A stretch of DNA of 64,000 bases from Verrucomicrobiota bacterium (lineage in GTDB: Bacteria > Verrucomicrobiota > Verrucomicrobiia > Chthoniobacterales > Terrimicrobiaceae), in assembly GCA_026398275.1 (NCBI GenBank), contig JAPLTF010000072.1:62001-126000 (forward strand), given 5' to 3'. The notes under the pieces were generated by a model. It was given only the letters and a program-made list of their open reading frames with translations. It did no database searches and was not told where the DNA came from. The translations under genes were made by a program, and so were the position numbers. Shown here one piece after another: positions 1-8,855 of the stretch; position 1 is the stretch's first letter; each line of letters starts with the position of its first letter.

Positions 1-533
1 TCAATCAGACAGTCACCTTAGGTACTTATACTTCGGCTTTCTACTGGAATGGTGCAGGAAACCCTGCCAACGCTGGCTGGGGCGGCGGGGGCGGTGCCCT
101 CATGAATCAGTCGGATGGGGCGGGGGCGAGAGTGGGCCAGGTCCTTACCGGGGACGGTAATGCGCCAGTAATTGCTGAATGGACCTCCGATGTGAACGCC
201 GCCACACTCACGGTGGCCGGTTCGTTTAGGAGGCTTGCATCCGGGCAGTCAAATTTTGGAAATCAGAACGTGTATATCCGCCTTAACAGCAACACTCCCA
301 TCTTACTGACGTCAGTTGTCTACAATAACATCAGCACCAACACGTTCAGCTACGATATCTCGAATCTCGTAGTCGGCGACAAAGTTGCACTCGTCGTGGG
401 TGGAAATGGAAACAACTGGGGGGGCGAGTCGATTTTAAATGCCACCTACAGCATTCCCGAGCCCACCACATGGGCCTTGCTCGCAGGCAGTCTGACCGTG
501 GTGACAATCCTGCGCCGCCGCAGGAAGTCCTAA
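1..533 (+). CDS. PEP-CTERM sorting-domain protein, 5' end outside the window
   Basis: The reading frame is open from the first bases of the window, so the start codon lies upstream; the first visible ATG (102) is probably internal. The visible part is a Gly/Asn/Thr/Ser-rich, beta-type extracellular sequence without recognisable enzyme motifs. The last 25 residues form a PEP-CTERM signal: the motif IPEPTTW, a hydrophobic helix and a terminal RRRRKS cluster. In this family the signal directs secretion and processing by an exosortase (established for the family; no exosortase gene is seen here). The function of the body is unknown. It is followed by a strong GC-rich hairpin. Confidence 0.85.
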   Translation, partial: NQTVTLGTYTSAFYWNGAGNPANAGWGGGGGALMNQSDGAGARVGQVLTGDGNAPVIAEWTSDVNAATLTVAGSFRRLASGQSNFGNQNVYIRLNSNTPILLTSVVYNNISTNTFSYDISNLVVGDKVALVVGGNGNNWGGESILNATYSIPEPTTWALLAGSLTVVTILRRRRKS

Positions 534-555
534 TTATTCAATGTTTGGGGGTTAG

Positions 556-585
556 AGCCGGCGGGGCGTTTTCATTCCGCCGGTT
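556..585 (+). terminator. GC-rich hairpin after the PEP-CTERM gene
   Basis: A 9-bp stem (AGCCGGCGG pairing with CCGCCGGTT, one G-T pair) with a 12-base loop starts 22 bases after the stop codon. No clean T-tract follows, so termination is only probable. A comparable GCCGGC hairpin follows the other PEP-CTERM gene at 26439. Confidence 0.45.
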
Positions 586-708
586 CGAACGAAGCTTCGC
601 CGGTCCTTGGGGGGGCCGGCGGGGCTTTTTCGTGTCCGGTTTTGGAGGGGATGGCATGTCCAAATGGGATTGGCCCACACGGCCCACGTCGCGCGGAAAA
701 CAAGAGGG

Positions 709-1797
709 TCAAACCGCAGGTTGACCCGCCAGGAGTGTGGGTGGGATAACCTCGCAGTCGAGTTCTTCGAAAACCGTCTCTCTCTTGCCCTCGATTAGCT
801 CGATGAGGCGCTCTGCCGCGAGCACCTGCATCTTTTTCGCCGGGGGGATCAGGAGGTAGGCCCGCACATCCGGGGGAATCGCCGGACGGGCTGATGTCGC
901 GACCGCGAAGGTGAGCCCCTTCTTGATCGGCCCAAGCGCCTGTAACGCCTTGATCAGCCTGGTGAAGATGCAATCCGTTGTCACCACGGCAATCGGGGTG
1001 GTGGATTTCTGGATCAGTCGGATCAGCGATTCGGGAGGGTTGTCGTTTTCGCACAGGTAGAGCAGCTCTTCCGACTGCCCGACTTCTGCAAGCGCGCTCG
1101 AATAGCCGCGGAGAATTTCCAGCGACATGGCCAGTTTCATCGGCTCCAGGGCCAGGACCACGCGCGCCCCCTCATTGGCCAGTTTCAGCGTCATCTCCTT
1201 GCCAGCTTCCTCGATGCGGGTTCGGACCTGGTTGGCCTCCCGGGGCAGTATGTGGTTGCCGACGGATACCAGCCTGACTCCGAATTGGTTGCCGAGCGCG
1301 AGGTGCGCTTCGTTGACGTTGCCGTCCAGAATCACCCCGCTGCAAAGCTGCTTCTCCAAGGCCGCCGGATACCGCCCGCGGATGAGATCCTCTTCGGTCA
1401 GGGCCGCCCAACTGAATGGAATCCCGCGCTCCGAGAGGTAGCGCTCGGTGGTGATGATCTCCTCGGTGTTGTAGGCTTCGTCCGGGGAGACGCCGACCAG
1501 AATGAAGGCCACCATGCCAACGTTTCCATTTTCCAGTTTCGGGCGGGTGTCCACAACAAAAGTCCCCCGCCCGATCTCCCGGCTCACGAGCCCCTCGTTC
1601 TGCAAATACTCCATCGCCTTGCGCACCGTGATCCGGCTCACCTGAAACCGTTCGCCCAGCTCCCCTTCGGTCTGCAACTGGCTTCCAACCGCATACTTGC
1701 CGGCTTGAATTTCGCTCATCAGCGTTTCGATCACCTGCCGATACTTCGGAACCCGCAGCTCCGTCAGGCGACGTTGTGATTTTGCATGTGTATTCAC
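709..1797 (-). CDS. GntR-family transcriptional regulator with LacI-type sensor domain
   Basis: The N-terminal 75 residues are a GntR winged helix (QLQTEGELGERFQVSRITVRKAM and a following wing with GRGTFV). The rest resembles a periplasmic-binding-protein fold sensor as in AraR/LacI-type effector domains. A GTG start at 1797 gives 362 aa, usual for this class; the frame continues upstream to 1950, but that part translates AT-rich intergenic DNA and lies on the neighbour's promoter. It is transcribed divergently from the GH94-like gene at 1905, and a long inverted repeat lies between them. It probably controls that gene in response to a sugar; the effector is unknown. Confidence 0.88.
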   Translation of the reverse strand: MNTHAKSQRRLTELRVPKYRQVIETLMSEIQAGKYAVGSQLQTEGELGERFQVSRITVRKAMEYLQNEGLVSREIGRGTFVVDTRPKLENGNVGMVAFILVGVSPDEAYNTEEIITTERYLSERGIPFSWAALTEEDLIRGRYPAALEKQLCSGVILDGNVNEAHLALGNQFGVRLVSVGNHILPREANQVRTRIEEAGKEMTLKLANEGARVVLALEPMKLAMSLEILRGYSSALAEVGQSEELLYLCENDNPPESLIRLIQKSTTPIAVVTTDCIFTRLIKALQALGPIKKGLTFAVATSARPAIPPDVRAYLLIPPAKKMQVLAAERLIELIEGKRETVFEELDCEVIPPTLLAGQPAV

Positions 1798-1809
1798 TGT
1801 AGTTATCCC

Positions 1810-1847
1810 AATATAACGTCTTATTTGATAAAGCAAGACATTATATT
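1810..1847. promoter_or_regulatory. Inverted repeat in the divergent GntR/GH94 promoter region
   Basis: Two arms of 13 bases, AATATAACGTCTT (1810-1822) and AAGACATTATATT (1835-1847), are inverted repeats with 12 of 13 matches and a 12-base spacer. They sit in the only AT-rich stretch between the divergent genes, 13 bases upstream of the regulator's GTG start. This placement suits an autoregulatory operator for the adjacent GntR protein. The 25-bp arm-to-arm spacing is wider than a classical compact GntR palindrome, so looping or two dimers is possible. Confidence 0.5.
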
Positions 1848-1904
1848 TTATAAAAACAATATATCGACATAACAGAATTGACGACGGGTTGTTTTTAACG
1901 CGTA

Positions 1905-4337
1905 ATGAAGTCCATGAACCTCTCTGCCTCCAACTCCACTGTGCAGTCACTCAAACGTCTGCCGTTTACCACATCGCCCGAGGACACGGTGGGTTCCTGG
2001 GGGGAGCACGGGCATTTTTTGGACGATGGCCGGTATGAGTTGTTGGATCCTGGCACGCCGCGACCGTGGCAGAACATCCTTTCGAACGATGACTACATGC
2101 TGAGCATCAGCCAGCTGGGGACCGGATTTTCGACTTACAAGAGCATCTACTCGAACCGCGTAACGCGCTCGTATCAGGAGATGGAATTCGACGACAAGCG
2201 GTCGGGGCGGTTTTTCTACCTGAGGGACCGCGTGGACGGTGACGTCTTCTCGCCGATGATTTATCCGGTGCACACGACGTTGGAGGGATACTCGGAATAT
2301 TCCTGCGTTTACGAGCCGGGGCTCACGAGGTGGAAGGCGAACCGGGGGGGGGTCGCCATGGAATTGGAGGCGCTGGTGTGTCAGGGCGAGGATACGGAGA
2401 TGTTCAGGCTGACCCTCACCGATCTCGACGGGATGGCGCGCGATCTGGATGCGTTTCTTTACCTGGAGTGGTGTTTTTCGGGCGCGCCGGAGGACCAGGG
2501 GTTCGGCCTCGATGCGGGCTTCGACAGCGAGGGGAACCACCTTTGGGCAAATGTGAAAACGCATCCGTCCCGGCGGTATCACCAGACGGGATTTGTGACG
2601 GCCAGCGAGCCGATCATGGACTACGATTGCCGGCGTCTGGCGTTTGAGGGGCCGCTGGGCTCGATCCATTGCCCGGATGCCGTGCGCCTCGGGCGGTGCC
2701 GGAATTCCGGGGCGCCGATCCTCGGCACGACCACGGGGGCGGTGCGGGTGAACGTGGACATTCCGGCCAACGGATCGGCTGTGGTTTTGTTTTGTGTTGG
2801 GGTGACTGCGGAGCGGAGCGAGATCGCGGAGCGCGTGAGACGGCTGCAATCCGCCGCGCGGTTCGAGGAGGAAAAGAAAACGGTGGCGGCATTCTGGAAG
2901 GGGATGACTTCGCGGCAGCAGATCACGATTCCGGGCGAGCATCGGGACGTGGGGCTGTTTTTTGATTCGTGGCTGAAGTGCCAGGTGATCCAGAACGCGA
3001 GGTGGACGCGCTGGGGGGCGAAAAAAGGCTACCGCGACGTCTTGCAGGATGCCGCCGGAGCAAGGCTGCTGGACCCCGCCCGCGCGCGCCGGATGATCCT
3101 TGCAGCCGCGAGCCACCTGCGCACAGACGGACACGCGCCGAGGAATTGGGATGAGGCCCCGTGGAAAGCCCATGTGTGGATCGATGCGCGCGACTGCCCC
3201 TACTGGCTGATCTACAGCCTTGATGCCTACCTGCGCGAGACCGGGGACTTCGGGATCCTTGATGAGATGTGTCCGTTTATCGATTCCGAGAGCAGGGCTT
3301 CCGTCTGGGACCACCTGCTTCTCGTGGTGGACTTTCTGTGGAAAAGCCGCGGCGAACGCGGGCTCAGCCTCTTCGGCGATTGCGATTGGAATGACAGCCT
3401 GAACGCGCCGGGGATCGAAGGCAAAGGGGAATCAGTCTGGCTCACCCAGGCGGTCGCCCAAGGAATGCTGCTCATGGAAGGCATTACGCGGGCGTCCGGA
3501 TATTCCGCGGGCCGCGTGAATTTTCTTGAACGCCACGCGGAGCTTGCGAAAGCGCTGGAGGTCCACGGCTGGGATGGGGCCTGGTTCCGCCGCGGATATG
3601 CCGACAACGGGATGCTGATCGGCAGCAGCCGGAGCGACGGCGGCGGTGAGATTTTTCTGCTCCCTCAGGCCTGGGCCACGATCTCGAAAACGACCACCCC
3701 GGAGCGCGAATCCGAGGCGCTGGCCTCGGCGGTCCATCGCCTCAGCAGCGAGTTCGGACCGATGCTCTACACGCCGGGATACGCGACCTACAACCCGTCG
3801 ATCGGAAGGATCTCGGTGAGCGCATCCGAGACGAATGCCGTGTATGTGCATGCCTCATTTTTCAAGGTGCAGGCCGACCTGATGCGCGGGGACGCCGACT
3901 CGGCGTGGGAAACGATCCACAAGGTTCTGCCGGCCTCGGGCGAGCTGCCATCCGCGCAGTCGGGCGCGGAGCCGTTCACCTGCATCAATGCCATCGCGGG
4001 AGCCGGGTGGTCATGGCCGGGCTGGAGCTACACCGGCTGGTGGAGCGCTTCTCCGGCCTGGCTGCTCCAGATCCTCGTCGAGTGGATCTGCGGTGCCCGC
4101 GCGGAATTCGGCGGATTGCGGATCGCTCCTTGCCTCCCCTCCGATTGGACCGGGGCCTCGATCATCCGCCATTTCCGCGGAGCGGAATACCATATCAAAA
4201 TCAGCAAGCCGGAAGGGGCGAAATCCGGAGCGGCCTCGCTGGTCGTTGACGGTGTGCCATTCGCGGGCAACCTGCTCCCAGCCGCACCGGCCGGGAGCAT
4301 CGTTCACGTCGAATGCGCCATCACTCCCCGCCATTAG
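1905..4337 (+). CDS. GH94-family glycoside phosphorylase (cellobiose/chitobiose phosphorylase-like)
   Basis: The 810-aa product has GH94 architecture: an N-terminal beta-sandwich (GLTRWKANRGG, about residues 140-150), an (alpha/alpha)6 barrel with the hallmark GYRDVLQDA, and the DCDWND segment near residue 495 that carries the general-acid Asp in this family. Family enzymes split a beta-disaccharide with phosphate to yield a sugar 1-phosphate. No signal peptide is seen, fitting cytoplasmic action on imported disaccharides. The exact substrate cannot be read from sequence. ATG 1905 is used; ATG 1914 is an alternative. It is transcribed away from the GntR regulator that probably controls it, and converges with the mannosidase operon 22 bases downstream. 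Confidence 0.9.
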   Translation: MKSMNLSASNSTVQSLKRLPFTTSPEDTVGSWGEHGHFLDDGRYELLDPGTPRPWQNILSNDDYMLSISQLGTGFSTYKSIYSNRVTRSYQEMEFDDKRSGRFFYLRDRVDGDVFSPMIYPVHTTLEGYSEYSCVYEPGLTRWKANRGGVAMELEALVCQGEDTEMFRLTLTDLDGMARDLDAFLYLEWCFSGAPEDQGFGLDAGFDSEGNHLWANVKTHPSRRYHQTGFVTASEPIMDYDCRRLAFEGPLGSIHCPDAVRLGRCRNSGAPILGTTTGAVRVNVDIPANGSAVVLFCVGVTAERSEIAERVRRLQSAARFEEEKKTVAAFWKGMTSRQQITIPGEHRDVGLFFDSWLKCQVIQNARWTRWGAKKGYRDVLQDAAGARLLDPARARRMILAAASHLRTDGHAPRNWDEAPWKAHVWIDARDCPYWLIYSLDAYLRETGDFGILDEMCPFIDSESRASVWDHLLLVVDFLWKSRGERGLSLFGDCDWNDSLNAPGIEGKGESVWLTQAVAQGMLLMEGITRASGYSAGRVNFLERHAELAKALEVHGWDGAWFRRGYADNGMLIGSSRSDGGGEIFLLPQAWATISKTTTPERESEALASAVHRLSSEFGPMLYTPGYATYNPSIGRISVSASETNAVYVHASFFKVQADLMRGDADSAWETIHKVLPASGELPSAQSGAEPFTCINAIAGAGWSWPGWSYTGWWSASPAWLLQILVEWICGARAEFGGLRIAPCLPSDWTGASIIRHFRGAEYHIKISKPEGAKSGAASLVVDGVPFAGNLLPAAPAGSIVHVECAITPRH

Positions 4338-4359
4338 CGCATTTTCGATTTTGTCCAAC

Positions 4360-7161
4360 TTACGGCTGATCCGATGATTCTTGTTTGAAGGTGACGCGCA
4401 GCGTGACGATCTGGTGGGGGCCTGCGGTGACAGTGACGACGCGGTCGTGAATGGCGGGGGTCGGTGCCGCAGGATCCGGTTCCTCGTTGAGCAGCAGGGC
4501 CTGCGCGTCCTTGACGGTTTCCGCGAAGCGCAGGTTTTCTTCCAGGGGGTCTGAGGTGGGATTCCAAAGGCGGAGCACCAATCCGTCTCCGCTCTCTGGA
4601 GTCTTGATCGCGGAGATCGGAAGCCGTCCGTCGAGGCACTCGATGAAGGAACGGGTGGTGGGGAGTTCGCCAGTCATGGCTGGGAATCCCGACGGGCGCT
4701 GGCCGGTCTGACGGGTGACGAGTCCGGCCTGCAGGCGCGCGAGTTCGATGAGAGCAGCGGCGCGTGGCAGTTCGTTCGCATAGGGCATGAGCGCGAACCG
4801 GAAGGTGGTTTTCCCGCGCTCCAAGCCGTCCTGCTCCCCGCCGGTGGCGATGGTTTTCCGGAACGACCGCAGGAGCGTGACCAGCATCGTGCGGCGGGAG
4901 TCGTCGGCGACGCCGCCCTCGTGCGGGCCCGCGCTCGAGAGAACGGCCAGTCCGCGCCGGCCATGGCCGACGGCCTGGATGCTGAGAAACGGTTTTTCGA
5001 CCTGTTCCATCTCCTGCCAGGAGGCCGTCTGCGGATCGATGGCGATCTTTCTTTCCACGAAATCAAACGGCTGGTGCGCGAGGTAGGTGTCAGCATCGGG
5101 ACAGTCGGTCGGCAGGAGCATCCGCAGGCGGTGGTCTTCGGCGAGGTTGTCCACCGCGACCTCGACATCCACGACCCGTGCGCCGCGCCGCAGTCGCACC
5201 ACGCTGGAGATCGCGAGATCGAGGAGTTCCGGGACGGGGCGCTCCGAGGTTTCGTCGTAGCGAGCGGGAACCCGCAGGATCACGGACACGCGGAAAGCGA
5301 CAACCTCCGGGCCGTCCTGCACGACCGAGACCTGTGCGGCGCAAGCATTCGAGAGCAGTTGTTCGTCATTGATCGCGTGCGCGTGGAACCATCCGTCGGA
5401 AATCTCGCTCCGGTCCTCGAAGAGCAGCAGGTCGCGGTAAACCTCGCCGCTGGATTTGTCGGTGAGGGTGAGCGTTCCGTTGGAGGCGATGGCGATGGCG
5501 AGAAACTCGTTCTCCGCCGAGACAGGGCCGGTTCTCAGCGTTCCGGCGGTGCGGACCGGCGTCTTCGATGGCCTCACCCGCAACGAGGAAAATCCGAGTC
5601 CGGGAAGCGGAAGCTTTGCGGCGACCGTGTAGCGGGTGAACGGCCCGTCGCTTTGGAAGCAGAACCTCGCAAATCGCGAGCGCTCGTTGGTTCGTGGCAG
5701 CACGGAGAGTCGTTGATACGGCACGACGTTGCCATCCGCATCCTCAAGCGTGAATGCCTTGATTCTCTGAGAGAAAAAGGCGTCCGCAAAATCCGCATGA
5801 TAATCTAGCGGCAAATCCACATCAAAGATCACGGCCTCGTCGCGGGGGTGGGGCAGGGGATTGACCACCGTGACTGTGAACTCGTCCTTCTCCCGCGCCA
5901 GGTCGGCGCAGGGCGCGGTGAGCGCCCCGATGGCCTGGGCGCGAAGCTGTTCGCCCAGCGTCCGCGCCTGGTCAAACCGATACATCATGTCGCGATGCAC
6001 CTGGTCGATCGAGCATCCGCAGATCGAATCGTGCGCGTGGTTGGTGAGGAGATTTTTCCAAGCGATGGCAAGGTGCAGCGCCGGAATGTTTGCGCCGCAA
6101 AGATTGGCCAGCGCGACCAGGGGATCCGCCCAGCGCTCCAGAAGCGTCTGGCATTGGTCGTTCGCCATCTTCAGGTGCACCCGCGCGGACGGGCAGTTCG
6201 GGATCAGCCACAAATAATTGCTCCTCTCGCGGCTCGGCTCGCGCAGCTCCCCGTTCCGAGCCGGCACGTCGCCGGCTGTCGCCCTGGCGTCGCGGAAGAA
6301 GTCCGGCAGGGTCGAGTGCTTCGGCTCCACGCCCGGGCAGGCCTCGCGGACAAACGCCAGGCTTTCGGTCACGTTCTTTGCGGGTGGGATGTGGTCGAGC
6401 GAGTCCATCAGGCACAGCGCTGCCCCCGGCTTTCCGCGGCCGATCTCGTGGTTCACATAGCGTGCGATCTCGATGCGGTAATGCCGGTCGCGGACTTCCT
6501 TCTGCTTCGCCGCATCGTCCCCCGCTTCGGCGAGGTCCCGGGAAAACTCCTTCATCGTGTGGGCAAAGAACATGCTCTCTCCCGCCTGGGTTGCGCGGGG
6601 CAGCGCGAACGCGCCATAGCCCTCCATATCCTGGAGTTTGAAGGTGAACACCTGCGAGCCGTCCGGCGCCGCCCACAGAAAAAATGGAGGCGTTGTGGAT
6701 TCGTTCGTGCCGCGACCGAGAACGGCATCCTGGAGCCCGAACCCCGCAAATATCTGAGGGATCTGCGAGGGATGCCCGAACATGTCGCAAATAAATCCCA
6801 CCGGCATCGGCTCGACTCCCCATTCCTTCGAAATCCTGCGCCCGAGCAGGAGATTGCGCACCAGCGCCTCGTCGCCAACGCAGAACAAATCCGGCATCGT
6901 GAACCACGGCCCGATCAGGATCCGTCCCGACTGGATCAGTGCCCGCAGGCGCTCGCGCTTTTCCGGCCGCACTTCAAGGTAGTCCTCCAACATGCAGGTC
7001 TGGCCGTCCAATTGAAAATAGCGGAAGCTCTCATCCCGCTCCATCAGTTCGATCAGATCATCCATCAGCTTCACCAGCAGCACACGGAACTCCTGGAACG
7101 GACGATACCATTCGCGATCCCAGTGGGTTCCGGAGATGTAGTGGGCGGGAGTTTTGTTCAT
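4360..7161 (-). CDS. GH38 alpha-mannosidase
   Basis: The product is 933 aa from ATG 7161. The zinc-binding HWD motif of GH38 is at residues 13-15 (SGTHWDREW) and the nucleophile Asp at 126 in FICDMFGHPSQ. A long C-terminal beta-rich region follows, as in bacterial GH38 enzymes. There is no signal peptide, so it probably acts in the cytoplasm on alpha-mannosides. The frame extends upstream to 7641 but that part overlaps the neighbouring GH36-like gene and is not protein-like. The start overlaps the upstream gene's stop in an ATGA tetranucleotide, implying translational coupling. It is the last gene of the leftward operon. Confidence 0.93.
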   Translation of the reverse strand: MNKTPAHYISGTHWDREWYRPFQEFRVLLVKLMDDLIELMERDESFRYFQLDGQTCMLEDYLEVRPEKRERLRALIQSGRILIGPWFTMPDLFCVGDEALVRNLLLGRRISKEWGVEPMPVGFICDMFGHPSQIPQIFAGFGLQDAVLGRGTNESTTPPFFLWAAPDGSQVFTFKLQDMEGYGAFALPRATQAGESMFFAHTMKEFSRDLAEAGDDAAKQKEVRDRHYRIEIARYVNHEIGRGKPGAALCLMDSLDHIPPAKNVTESLAFVREACPGVEPKHSTLPDFFRDARATAGDVPARNGELREPSRERSNYLWLIPNCPSARVHLKMANDQCQTLLERWADPLVALANLCGANIPALHLAIAWKNLLTNHAHDSICGCSIDQVHRDMMYRFDQARTLGEQLRAQAIGALTAPCADLAREKDEFTVTVVNPLPHPRDEAVIFDVDLPLDYHADFADAFFSQRIKAFTLEDADGNVVPYQRLSVLPRTNERSRFARFCFQSDGPFTRYTVAAKLPLPGLGFSSLRVRPSKTPVRTAGTLRTGPVSAENEFLAIAIASNGTLTLTDKSSGEVYRDLLLFEDRSEISDGWFHAHAINDEQLLSNACAAQVSVVQDGPEVVAFRVSVILRVPARYDETSERPVPELLDLAISSVVRLRRGARVVDVEVAVDNLAEDHRLRMLLPTDCPDADTYLAHQPFDFVERKIAIDPQTASWQEMEQVEKPFLSIQAVGHGRRGLAVLSSAGPHEGGVADDSRRTMLVTLLRSFRKTIATGGEQDGLERGKTTFRFALMPYANELPRAAALIELARLQAGLVTRQTGQRPSGFPAMTGELPTTRSFIECLDGRLPISAIKTPESGDGLVLRLWNPTSDPLEENLRFAETVKDAQALLLNEEPDPAAPTPAIHDRVVTVTAGPHQIVTLRVTFKQESSDQP

Positions 7162-8852
7162 GGTTCGTTGCAGGTTTTGAGAGTTGTGGGTGTTGGCTTT
7201 GACGGGACAGCTTCCACCAGGAGCGCCGCGTCGTGAGCGGGAAGTTCGAGGGTTTCGGAAACCTCGCCGAGCGGGTGAAGCAACTCGCTCGCAGAACGCG
7301 GGAGCCCGAGTTCCGCGAGCGTGTAGGAGCGCGTGGACTCCGAGTCGTTGAAGATGGCGGCGGCGTTCCGTCCGTCCAGCGTCCCGAGAAAGCACTGGGG
7401 CCAATTCCCCGGGGCGGATTCCAGCGGGCGGGCGTTGCGCAGGCGGAGGCTCGCTGCGCGGGCGAACAGGGCGATGCGATCGGCGGACATCCGGCCCGGA
7501 TGGTCGCTGGTCATGGCGGTGCCGGCAAGGATCGCCGCAAGCGCGGACATGCGGGCCTCGCCGGCGGTGAGGCTCGTGCGCTCGTCTCGGGCCATGACGC
7601 AGTCGGGGTCGATGCGGAACCAACGGTCGGCCATCCACCACTTGGCCAGCGAGTAGTGGAGCGCGTTGCGCAGGCAGGGCACGCCGAAGTTGCAGGGTTC
7701 ATTGACCGCCTGCGGGGCAGCGGCGGCTTCGTTTGGCAGCTCCCAGGCCTGCCATTTCGAGCCAGTGTCCGGGCTGACGCGCACGGAATCTACAAGCCCG
7801 AGGGTGGCAAGAAACGGCGTGCCGCAGCCCAGGATGTGGGCCTCCGGCACGGCCCGACGGATCGCCCGCATCCCTTTGCGATACGCGCTCAGCGGCGTCG
7901 CCAGCGGGTCGCTCCTCCGTCCGGCCGGCAGCGACATCCCGGTGCCGTCGAGCTTGAAGTAGCCGTATCCCATGTCGAAAAACGCTTTAAAAACGCCGGC
8001 GATGTGCGCGCAGACATCGTCCCGCGTGGTGTCGAGGCAGGCCCAGAGTTCGTCCGGCGGCGGCGACCAGCCTTTGAGCAGGTAGGGGGTTCCGTCTTCC
8101 CCTTTCACAAACCAATCCGGGTTCTGAAGGAAGACTTCGCTCGCGGTGCTGGCGAGGAAGGGCATGACCCAGATGCCTGGGATGCATCCCGCCTCGCGCA
8201 CAAGGGCGGCGGATTCCTCAAGCGGCATCTGCCAGCGTTCGTGGCAGGTGAGCCAGTCACCGTGGTGGGCCTGGTAGCCGTCATCGATCTGCACGATCCG
8301 GCAGGGAAATGCCTCGCGGTGGAGATTCAGTGTGGCAACCACATCGCGGAACTCGCCGGTTCCAAAATCTCCGTAATAATAATACCAGCTGCAATAGCCG
8401 GTGAGATTTTCGCGGGGCTCAGAAGTCTGAATTCCCGCGCGCGCCGCGACGCGCGCGGCGTAGTCGAGCACAAGATAGCGCCAGTCCCCGCCCTCGATCA
8501 CGACGATCTCCTCTGGGTCTGCCCCGTCCCCGATGTCAGGCTGGCGCACGCGCACCCCGGTGAACCGCCCCTGCCGACGCTCCAGCACGAGATAGCTCAG
8601 CGAGCGCTCCGCGGTGAGCGCCCCCACAAGAATGTAACGGCCCGAGGCCACATCCCCGGCCACAAGAAAATCCTGCGAGCAGAAATCGCCGTCAAACGTA
8701 CACTGCGCGCTGAGCGTGACCGGCCCGTAATCCGAGGGAGTCACGCCATTCAGGTTGCGGTGGAAAAATGCGGCCGCTGGCGGCAGATCCAGCGGGAGAA
8801 AGGTTTCCGTGATGATCCGGTGCTGGATGGTGGGGCAATGCGATGCGCACAT
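7158..8852 (-). CDS. GH36-like alpha-galactosidase (melibiase superfamily), short form
   Basis: The 564-aa protein has the GH36 core: YCSWYYYYGDF, the strand IVQIDDGYQ, the exit strand GIWVMPF, the nucleophile Asp in YGYFKLDGTG (near residue 303) and the acid/base Asp in VRVSPDTG. It is clearly shorter than the 770-aa GH36 enzyme at 13544 because the N-terminal beta-sandwich is reduced. No signal peptide is visible. It starts 3 bases after the Gfo/Idh gene and overlaps the mannosidase by 4 bases, so the three are co-translated. It probably releases alpha-linked galactose or a related sugar inside the cell; linkage specificity is not determinable. Confidence 0.85.
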   Translation of the reverse strand: MCASHCPTIQHRIITETFLPLDLPPAAAFFHRNLNGVTPSDYGPVTLSAQCTFDGDFCSQDFLVAGDVASGRYILVGALTAERSLSYLVLERRQGRFTGVRVRQPDIGDGADPEEIVVIEGGDWRYLVLDYAARVAARAGIQTSEPRENLTGYCSWYYYYGDFGTGEFRDVVATLNLHREAFPCRIVQIDDGYQAHHGDWLTCHERWQMPLEESAALVREAGCIPGIWVMPFLASTASEVFLQNPDWFVKGEDGTPYLLKGWSPPPDELWACLDTTRDDVCAHIAGVFKAFFDMGYGYFKLDGTGMSLPAGRRSDPLATPLSAYRKGMRAIRRAVPEAHILGCGTPFLATLGLVDSVRVSPDTGSKWQAWELPNEAAAAPQAVNEPCNFGVPCLRNALHYSLAKWWMADRWFRIDPDCVMARDERTSLTAGEARMSALAAILAGTAMTSDHPGRMSADRIALFARAASLRLRNARPLESAPGNWPQCFLGTLDGRNAAAIFNDSESTRSYTLAELGLPRSASELLHPLGEVSETLELPAHDAALLVEAVPSKPTPTTLKTCNEP

Positions 8853-8855
8853 TCT

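Noticed and set aside
4360-7641. Longer version of the GH38 protein with 160 extra N-terminal residues
   Set aside because: The extra part overlaps the GH36-like coding region in another frame and is Arg/His-rich without family similarity; ATG 7161 has the ATGA coupling.
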